From Microglena sp. YARC (Eukaryota > Chlorophyta > Chlorophyceae > Chlamydomonadales > Chlamydomonadaceae): a stretch of 64,000 nt of DNA. The position numbers and the translations under genes were made by a program. The notes beneath the pieces are model-generated. The model worked only from the letters and a program-made list of their open reading frames with translations, was not told where the DNA came from and did not search any database. Shown here piece after piece: positions 12,061 to 21,200 of this stretch. Position 1 is the first letter of the stretch, and every line of letters begins with the position of its first letter. Location of the stretch: assembly GCA_022414725.1 (NCBI GenBank), contig CM039466.1:38323626-38387625 (forward strand). The letters are read 5' to 3'.

Positions 12061-12850
12061 CATAGCTTCAGCCAGCAATTTGGCTGTCCACGACGTACTA
12101 CCTCCCTAGCAGCACATGAAGGACTTGAGCTCAGCTCTGTTTTTCCTAACTGTTGTCACTCGAGAGGACTTTCCGTTCCACTTCCTCCTCTGCAGCAAGT
12201 GCAGGACTTGAGCTCAGCTCCGTTCGTCCTAGCTGTTGTCACTTAGGAGGACTTTCCGTCTTAATTCCTCCTGTTCAACACATGAAGGACTCGAGCTCAG
12301 CTCTGTTCGTCATAACTGTTGTCACTTGAAAGGACTTTCCGTTCCACTTCCTCCTGTGCAGCAGGTGATGGACTTGAGCTCCGCTTCCCTCGTTCTAACT
12401 GTTGTCGCTTAAAAGGACTTTCTGTCTCACTATCTCATGTGCAGCAAGTGAAGGACTTGAGCTCAGCTCCGTTCGTTCTAACTGTTGTCACTTAGGAGGA
12501 CCTTCCGACGTGCTACCTCCTAAGCAGCAGGTGCAGGACTTGAGCTCAGCTCCGTTCGTTCTAACTGTTGTCGCTTGAGAGGACTTTCCGTTCCACTTCC
12601 TCCTGTGCAGCAGGTGATGGACTTGAGCTCCGCTTCCCTTGTTCTAATTGTTGTCGCTTAAAAGGACTTTCCGTCTCACTATCTCCTGTGCAGCAGGTGA
12701 AGGACTTGAGCTCCTCTCCCCTCGTTCTAATTGTTGTCGCTTAGGAGGACTTTCCGTCTCACTATCTCCTGTGCGGCACGTGATGGACTTGAGCACCGCT
12801 GTGCTCGTTCTAACTGTTGTCGCTTAATAGGACTTTCCATCTTACTGCCT
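12061..12850 (+). repeat. Minisatellite, about 83 bp unit
   Basis: About nine copies carry GGACTTGAGCTCAGCTC, CTAACTGTTGTCRCTTA and GGACTTTCCGT. Units begin near 12122, 12203, 12288, 12371, 12455, 12537, 12620, 12703 and 12785. Confidence 0.85.
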
Positions 12851-12895
12851 CCTCCAGGTAGCGATTCCATGCAATTATTACTGGTGATCCTTATA

Positions 12896-13102
12896 GCAAT
12901 TCAGCGGATGATTTTGATTTGAGGCTCATATTTTGTAGTTCCTGCCTCTCAGAATTGTTAGAATTCTCGAATCTGAGGCCAAAACGACAGAATTCTCAGG
13001 CCAAATTCTCGATTTTGATGCACAAATGTCAGATTTTGCACATTCAAGGTACAAAGTACAAATAGCTTTGAAAACCCAAATCCAAATCGTCCGTTGAATT
13101 GC
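12896..13102. mobile_element. TA-flanked MITE, GCAATTCAG family, copy 1
   Basis: The inverted ends start GCAATTCAGCGGATGATTT and finish AAATCGTCCGTTGAATTGC, with TA on each side. The interior is rich in AGAATTCTCGA palindromes. A second copy is at 25344-25510. Confidence 0.7.
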
Positions 13103-13246
13103 TATTGATCAAGTTCCTGATGAGATAGCGTTGCAATATGCTTTAGTACGAGTATCGTGACTCGGCAATCTCACTTGCACTGCGGGACAGCAATCTTATC
13201 ACCCGCTAATCATCATCATCATCATCATCAAATCATCAGGGAATTA

Positions 13247-13372
13247 TTATGTACCTTCCAGCAGTGAGCTGTGCTGCATTGTACCTGCATTGTACCTTCC
13301 AGCAGTGAGCTGTGCTGCATTGTATCTGCATTGTACCTTCTAGCAGTGAGCTGTGCTGCATTGTACCTGCAT
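13247..13372 (+). repeat. Minisatellite, about 46 bp unit, three copies
   Basis: Copies of TGTACCTTCCAGCAGTGAGC followed by TGTGCTGCATTGTA repeat three times. A CATCAT run precedes them near 13211. Confidence 0.8.
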
Positions 13373-13461
13373 CGAAGGAGTACCGTAGTAGTACCACTCT
13401 CTACTATTACTACTTACCATTCTCAAGTAGTACTCATCTAGTACTACACACATCCCGGTTC

Positions 13462-13652
13462 AGCAAATGGTTCAATGGTTGATCATTTTTTGACAGAATA
13501 AGGTGTAGTGTTAGAATCCCTCAGGGTGCGCTCTAGTGTTCGCAGTCTCTGTCAACCGACATGGTAGCACTGTCCAGGTAAAGTAGCAGCCCGTTCTCTA
13601 CTGCCGTAAGACAGGGCTCTCTTAATACCACACCCCACCAGGCGTTATCATT
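13462..13652 (+). mobile_element. tRNA-derived SINE, second subfamily
   Basis: The A-box-like TGGTTCAATGGTTGATCA and B-box-like GTTAGAATCCC are followed by the common body (CAACCGACATGGTAGC) and tail (CCACCAGGCGTTATCATTAC). It differs from the main subfamily by AAGTAGCAGCCCG in the body, a feature shared with the copy at 59135-59322. Confidence 0.7.
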
Positions 13653-14066
13653 ACTTTTTATTTTCTACTCTTACTCTTACACTGCTACTCATCCACTATT
13701 CTCCTCGTTGGCCCTAAGTATACATGTCATCACAGTTAGCATGCCGTACCACTGTCAGTTGCAATAACGTATGCAACGTGAGCACAGTGTGCAACGACAT
13801 GTGTGCAGGCTGCTTTTAAACCCACGCTTTCTTGCCAGTGCCAGTAGCCAATGCTAGTAGGTTGGAAAACCCGTGTGCTGCATAGAGTTTGTGGCGCTTT
13901 CTTTTTTGTGGGACACGTGCCTCCGCGCTCCACTTTGTTGAAGGTGGCAGTGTCCACACTGGGGTCGCACTGAGTGGCTCAATTTGTGACGTGTTGCAAA
14001 ACAAAAAGTGGTTTGTGGCTGGCTCAGGCTTACCTGTTTGGAACGGCAATATGATATCTATATTTA

Positions 14067-14844
14067 GGGACCGGCATATCATTTGATGTTGACCTAAGGC
14101 GAGTTTGATATCATTTGATAGGTAATAATAACGCCTGGTGGGACATGGTGTTAAGGGATCCCGTTGTACGCGGGTAGGGAGCGGTCTCCTATCTCTGGAC
14201 AAGCTATCATTGCGGTTGACAACGACCTGCAACGCCAAGAGCGACTGAAGGGGGAATCGAACCCTGACTCTTCATCCTTAAAGTGATATGGTCTACCACT
14301 AGACCAATGTATATCACTGCAAGGGGCTGTATCATTTGATATCATACTAATGGTATCTTGCAATGGTACATGAGAGCTGCCCATCATAAGACATAAGACA
14401 CAAGAGGGTGTGCCGTATCCTTACCCTCTGCCTAACAAATCTTGTTACAACCCCCACCTTGATCATGTCCAGTGAGGGTGTTAGTTGTCTTAGTACCTTT
14501 CTATGGTATGAAGCCGGTATCTATACATGATATTTTTTTTATGAGGGTATTTGTCGTCTTTTTATGCAAAGTAGTGGGATCATTGACAGCGACTACTAAC
14601 ATATATTATTAACAGCGATTAGTATAAGCAATTGTTACGCTGAAGAGGGGGCTCGGCCAAAAATAAGCCCCGACTGCAATGAGAAGTGATAACTGGGGAA
14701 CGACAATTTGATATCATGGCATCATTTGATGTCATATGATGCCGGCAGTCTGACTAGGCTAAAATTGCCATTTATATACAATATCATATGATGCAATTTG
14801 TATCATACTCAACTTTGGTCAACATCATATGATAAGCCGGTCCC
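14067..14844. mobile_element. TA-flanked DNA transposon, non-autonomous, with SINE inside
   Basis: The inverted ends of about 30 bp are GGGACCGGCATATCATTTG... and ...CATATGATAAGCCGGTCCC. Both are bordered by TA, as in Tc1/mariner-type insertions. No transposase is seen. A SINE at 14121-14329 is nested within it, so the DNA element is older. Confidence 0.7.
14121..14329 (-). mobile_element. tRNA-derived SINE
   Basis: It is a full-length minus-strand copy with A box, B box and the common 3' tail. A perfect 12 bp target duplication, TATCATTTGATA, lies at 14109-14120 and 14330-14341. The duplicated target is part of the host transposon. Confidence 0.85.
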
Positions 14845-14957
14845 TAGTGATACCTAGTAGTTGCATTGCTACACCACACTCCCGAGCCCGCAATGTAATC
14901 AGATGGGTAGTAGTAACACAGCTACACCACACTCTTGAGCTCAGAATGTAATCACAC

Positions 14958-15285
14958 CGTTGTAGACTGGTGAATGAAATGTCAACGTCCGTATTTGACA
15001 TTAAAATTATTTTGTAAATTTGATAGCCAACCATATTAAAGTAACGAAGGGTACATGGCACTTGTGTTTTCTTCTTCGGAACGGAGGCCTGGGCTCCTTC
15101 TGTTATGATTAGGGTTGGGAAGCAAACGTATATTTTCATTTTTATAAGCCGTATATGCGTATAAACGTACACATATAAACGAATAAAAACGTATATAAAA
15201 AATAGGCACTTCTTTTACATGGGTTTACTTATGAAGTTATGAATGATATAACAGTAAAAAAACGAATCATACCTTTCAAACAATA
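14958..15285 (+). repeat. Segment duplicated at 17301-17475
   Basis: The stretch from ACCGTTGTAGACTGGTGAAT to GTGCATGGCACTT, and a later AATCATACCTTTCAAA block, recur in the same order near 17301-17475. The duplication lies upstream of the second PP2C module and may be part of the event that multiplied its first acceptor. Confidence 0.6.
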
Positions 15286-15317
15286 TATGATCCGATCTCT
15301 TCATACATTCATGGCAC

Positions 15318-15535
15318 AAGCCTCTTTCAGTGATGTACATTGGTCTAGTGGTAGACCAAATCACTCTGAGGATGAAGAGTCGGGGGTTCGATCCCCCCTT
15401 GGGTCGCTCTTAGTGTTGCAGGTCGTTGTCAACCGCGATGGTAGCTTGTCCAGTTGAGGTAGGAGACCGCTCCCCACCCGCGTACGACGAGCTCCCTTAA
15501 CACCACGCCCCACCATGCGTTATCATTACCTTTTT
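15318..15535 (+). mobile_element. tRNA-derived SINE
   Basis: The A box is TGGTCTAGTGGTAGACCA. The T arm is intact (GGGGG-TTCGATC-CCCC). The tail reads CACCATGCGTTATCATTACC plus T's. The target duplication CATGGCAC lies at 15310-15317 and 15536-15543. Confidence 0.85.
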
Positions 15536-15558
15536 CATGGCACCTATAATCTGCATAT

Positions 15559-15758
15559 CAGGATACAACATGTTGCATGCTATTGCGTGCTAGTGTGCAA
15601 GGTTTTGGAGCCCGACTGCGCGATTGTCGTAAATTGTTGAGCCCCCTCTGGGCGCAGCGCACAGATTTCCGTTTGTGTTGATCTGAGTCAAAAGCGCAGC
15701 CCAAAAGGAGGCAGTTGCGTCAAAAGCGCGACCCAAAATGACAAGATGTAGTACCCTG
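15559..15758. mobile_element. hAT-like MITE
   Basis: The element is about 200 bp and palindromic, with ends CAGGATACAACATG and TGTAGTACCCTG. The interior is rich in AAAGCGC. The 8 bp target duplication CTGCATAT is perfect (15551-15558 and 15759-15766). Confidence 0.8.
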
Positions 15759-15774
15759 CTGCATATGCGCTCCC

Positions 15775-15815
15775 ACTCCCTCTGTTCCGTTTTCAGCTGA
15801 TGATTCCTATCCTCG
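15775..15815 (+). repeat. Shard of the second PP2C module's first acceptor
   Basis: TTTTCAG followed by CTGATGATTCCTAT matches the acceptor and first bases of the exon at 17543. The reading frame stops within a few codons. Another shard with a lost AG lies near 17274-17295. Confidence 0.6.
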
Positions 15816-16339
15816 TATAGACACTAATGCACAACATACTCTCCATCCTTAGTACAAAGTGCAATCATCACAACAACGTAGTAGTCAGTCGGATGACATG
15901 TGCATGAGTGTTTAGGGGCGGCCTTTAGCAAGAGCAATGAGAGGCAGGTCGTCATCATCAGAATCGTCTCCACAATCACTTTCTTCGGATATATATATTC
16001 AAACTCAGCCCCTTTCAGTCAGGGTAGGACAATGGCCTTCCTGAGATTGGCTGGCCATACCGGAACTCTCTTTTTACCCTTCCGGCCCACTTTTTAGGCC
16101 ATTTTTTTATACCGCACATTTTCCCCCCCAAAAAACCTCCGGTTTTGACAACACTTCGGTTTTTTACCTTCCGGTTTCCCCCCCCACTTTCAGGTCACAG
16201 TTTGGGGGCATTTTTGCATAAAAACGAAGTTGAGAGTTGAAATACATATGAGGCATGAAGATCACTAAAATCAGCAACTTGGAGCCTTGGGTTGGGTGCA
16301 AACCCTGTAACTATCCATTTATAGCCAAACTGTAAAATG
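15816..16339. other. Unassigned stretch
   Basis: No gene or mobile element is recognised; pyrimidine-rich CCCCCC/TTTTT tracts lie near 16105-16195. Confidence 0.4.
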
Positions 16340-16600
16340 TGCCTGATCACAGCCCTAATTCATATATAGGAGGAGGGGGAGAAGTGGGAGGGGGAGAAGC
16401 AAGGAGGAGGGGAGGAGCCGATGAGCCGAGGAGGAGGGGGAGGGGGAGGAGGAGGAGGAGGAGGAGGAGGAGGAGGAGGAGGAGGACGTCTGATGCGATG
16501 AGATCTCGCTTCAACAAATGCGACGAGCCAGTCAAAGACTCAAGGATCAAGGCCAAGGAGAAGCTGCTGCAAGAGGCTGCAGCGGGGTAACGACACCACC
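16340..16600 (+). repeat. GGA-rich simple repeat
   Basis: A purine-only tract of GGAGGA repeats occupies about 16368-16483. The open frames through it are low-complexity (Arg/Gly or Leu/Pro) and are not taken as genes. Confidence 0.8.
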
Positions 16601-17047
16601 AAGTAGCTTCAACAAACGCGAGGTTCCAGTGGAGCTCGAGAGCGCAATGGAGTGTGCAGGCTATTAGATACTCACGGTTTCAGTTCAAATTTATGTGGCG
16701 AGTAGAGCCCTAACAGGGCAAGTTTAAAAGGGAGGGAAGAGCTTTCTTCTTCCTCTTCCATAAGGGCAGGTGTTGGGATGGTCAAGGAAGACGAAGTTTC
16801 AACTGTCCAGAAACTCATGGGCACCACTCACCATGAAAGCTGCACAGCTACTCAGCTACAAAGCTGAGTCGCATACCGGAAACCCTGGTCGAATTTCGGT
16901 CGGTCTGACCAGAACTCGCCCTCAGAATTGGTCGGTGCATACCGGAACGGACTCCCGAGAAAGTTCCGGGCAAACCGACATTGGGAATTTGGGGCTCCGG
17001 TATACCGACCATCAAATACCCAATACAGGAATACCGATCGGTTTGTT

Positions 17048-17260
17048 CCTGCTTTCAGTGATATACATTGGTCTAGTGGTAGACCAAATCACTTTGAGGA
17101 TGAAGAGTCGGGGGTTCAACTCCCCCTTCGGTCGCTCTTGGCGTTGCAGGTCGTTGTCAACCGCGATGGTAGCTTGTCCAGTTGAGGTAAACCGCTCCCT
17201 ACCCGCGTACGACGGGCTCCCTGAACACCACGCCCCACCAGGCATTATCAGTACCTTTTT
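17048..17260 (+). mobile_element. tRNA-derived SINE
   Basis: The head and body are of the main subfamily, with TGGTCTAGTGGTAGACCA, GGGTTCAACTCCCCC and the tail CCACCAGGCATTATCAGTACC. The target duplication is short and unclear (TTTGTT). It lies 0.3 kb before the second PP2C module. Confidence 0.75.
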
Positions 17261-17542
17261 GTTTTCAAACTCCCACTGGTCTGCTTGCTGCTGACGATTC
17301 ACCGTTGTAGACTAGAGAATGAAATGTCAACATCCATATTTGACATCAAAATTGTTTTGTAAATTTGATAGCCAAGCATATTAGAGTAACGAAGGGTGCA
17401 TGGCACTTTTTTCTTCTTCTTCTGAACGATGAAAAACAGTACAAAAAAATTAATCATACCTTTCAAAAAAATGTATCAAACGATAAAAACACCTATATAC
17501 ACCTAGATATTCAAACTCCCGCTCCCACTGGTCTGCTTGCAG

Positions 17543-18126
17543 CTCATGATTCCTAAGGATGGTGGCCGCATCATGTTGGCCACAGATGGAGTTTGGGATG
17601 TCATCTCTATCTCCCAAGTCGTCAACCTCTCACGCTGTAAGAAAGCCAGGGACGCCTCCGTCGCTATCATGGAGCAAGTCAACAAGGACTTCAAGGTGAT
17701 GGACGATGTATATTTAATATTATCGATATATATATATACATATAATGCCTTCTATTATATTATATTATTTATATTTATATTAATCAACCTCTCATGCTGT
17801 AAGAAAGCCAGGGACGCCTCCGTCGCTATCATGGAGCAAGTCAACAAGGACTTCAAGGTGATGGACGATTCTTATATATTAATATTATCCATATGTTATT
17901 TATCTATCTATTAGTCAACAAGGGATTTAAGGTGATGGACGATCATAATATATTAATATTATCGATATATGATATATATATATATATATATGATATATAT
18001 ATTAGTCAACAAGGACTTCAAGGTGATGGAGGATTATTATTTATTAATATTATAGATTTATAATGTATATATAATATATGTATGTTATGATGTATTATTA
18101 TTGTGTTAATATTATGGTGTTATATA

Positions 18127-18216
<90 letters not shown>

Positions 18217-21200
18217 CATATATATACATATACATATACATATACATATATTAGTCGACAAGGACTTCAAGGTGATGGACGATTATTACATATTAATAGT
18301 ATCGATATATTATTTATCTATCTGTTAGTCAACAAGGACTTCAAGGTGATGGAGGATTATTATATATTAGTATCATATTTATAATGTATATTATATATGA
18401 TATGATATGATATGATATATTCAAGGTGATGGACAATTTTGTAAATATTAATATTACATATATATGTTAATATTATATTATGTTATATTAATATTATCTA
18501 TCTGTTATATATTATATTATATTATATTATATTATATTATATTATATTATATTATTTTATATTATATTATATTATATTATATTATATTATATCATATCAT
18601 ATTATATCATATTATATTATACTATACTATATTATTTATGTATATTTTATATATATGATATGATATGCCGCCTACCTTTTTTCCACTTTTTTCAACGGTT
18701 TCGGGGTCTACGACCAAATCGGAGACGATTAACAGCGTGCGCCTCCCCACATACGTTTTGATGGCCCCCCGTAAAAATGTATGCACATTTTTTGCACTTC
18801 TGGTGAAAATATTTTTATATGGGTTTAAAGGTATTGCTGCTCGTATTTCATTGCCATCACATATTTACTCTCAGAAAAAATATCTGGCAAGTTAAGGTTG
18901 TCCAACTCTCAGAAAAAGATATCACGACCAGAAAGCGCGTCGACCAAGGAGCGCGGTGCCAATCTATGGGAGCCATTAAATGACAGTTGGTGTATTTTAT
19001 AAATGTATAAGTGTATAATAATATAAGTACATAACTATATTTTAATACTGTAATATTGTAATATAAGTACATAACTATATTGTAATATTGCAATATGTTC
19101 ACGTTGCACTAGGCTTACACTATCAATCCTTCAAGCCCACGTATGAGCACAGCTTCTGGAAAGGAAGGCTAGGTGGCACTCTGATATGTGTGACATCCTG
19201 GCTATCTATATCAACCTTTAGGCCAAATGTATATAAAATGGTGCACGTGAATGGTGGATTGTATTGCATATTGTGATATAGGAGGTCAATAGCTTTCCAA
19301 TGATCTATCTGAATCAAAAATATAATGAAAACCAAGACAATCAAGTGCCGGGACGGGTATTGTACTTCTCGAAGTACAGAATATGCGTTTGTATATGACG
19401 TTTATAAGGTCGATTTTATTCGAGAAAAAACGGCGTGTTATACGGATTAACGTATATTATACGTTTATATGTCGGCCCAACCCTATCAATAATAGTATTT
19501 TGTTATTTTTATGATGATGAATAATAGTTATTTTGAAAATATTTTGAATTTTCCAATTGATTTTATCACCCTTTGCAACTCACAGATTGCATCACGATCT
19601 GTTTTAATCACGCAGGTGATGGACGATGGCAGCTTGGTGATCCTGGACGTGCTCCCCTCGCCTCAGGTAGAGTTCACTTCACCAGTAGTTTTTGTCTAAC
19701 TGCCTTTTCTCATCATAGAACAAGTCAAAAGGGACTTCAAGTTTTTTTTTCAAGAAGGATACTCAGGTCATGGACGATGGCAGCTTGGTGATCCTGGACG
19801 TGCTCCCCTTGCCTCAGGTAGGGTTCACTTCACCAGTAGTTTTTGTCTAACTGCCTTCGCTCATTGAGCAAGTCAATGAGGACTTCAGGGTAAAAACAAA
19901 AACCAGAAGGATTTTCAGGTCATGGGCGATTGCAGCTTGGTGGTCCTGGATGAGCTCCTCTCGCCACAGGAGGAGTTCAGTTCACTAGTGCCTGTTTTTT
20001 TAAGCAACCTTTCCTGTTTTAAAGTTGGGCAAGTCCCTTCAGTTCACCAGTTGTTCTTGTCTAATTGCCTTTGCTCATCATAGAACAAGTTTAGAAGGAC
20101 TTCGGGGTCTTATTTTTTACAATAAGGATTTTCAGGTCATGGACGATGGCAGCCTGGTGGTGTAAGACGTGCTCCCCTCGCCACAGGAGGGGTTCAGTTG
20201 ACTAGCAGGGTAATTCAAAGCGCGCCGTTTTTGCGCTTTTGAGCGCTGACTTTTTGACTCCCTCTGCGCTTTAAGCGCAGTATTTTGCAACCCCTTGTGG
20301 GCGCTGCAAGCAATTTTTGCGCTTTTTGCACTACAAAGCGCAGTTTTTTTGTTTTCAAGTGCGCTAAAGCGCTGGCCAATTTGGCCATTTGAAGTACCCT
20401 GTTGACTCGTGCTTGTTTTGTTTGAACCTGCCTTTCCTGTTTGAAGGTTGGGCAAGTCCCTTCCGCCTATTTCGCTACACCTGGCCTGTACAAATACCTG
20501 CAATGGACGTGCTCCCCTAGCCACAGGTGGGGTTCAGTTCACTCACTTGCCTACTTGCCTACCCCTCAGGGCCTGGCCTGTAAAAATACATACAATGGAC
20601 GTGCTCCCCTCAGCACATACGGGTCAAACTATCAGCGTAGCACAAGCTCAGGGCCCCAGTCGGTGAAATGATTGTTTAGGGTTTATTTCATCAGCTGTTT
20701 TTTTCTTCTTTTGAGCCCCTCCTAATATCATGGTTGTGCAAATTCCTTTAGCCTATTTGGCCACCCCTGGACTGTAACAACACACATCCACTTACACACG
20801 TTCACATTCACACATAAACATATAAACACACACAGGTGGACTTCCCCTGGACTGCAATAACATACACACATACACACACACAGGTGGACTTCCCCTGGAC
20901 TGCAATAACATACACACATACACATACACAGGTGGACTACCCCTGGACTGTAACAATACACATAAACATACACATACACGTACACACATACACATATACA
21001 TACACATGCACACATACACAGGCGGACTACCCCTGGACTGTAGCAACATACACAAATCCACACGCACATACACATACACATACTAAGGTGGACTACCCCT
21101 GGACTGTAACAACACACACACACATACACACATGCACATACTCATTCACACATGCACACATACACGTACTTAGGTGGACTACCCCCCTGTGCTTGCAACG

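Noticed and set aside
16347..16590. Arg/Gly- or Leu/Pro-rich frames
   Set aside because: Translation of a GGA simple repeat only.
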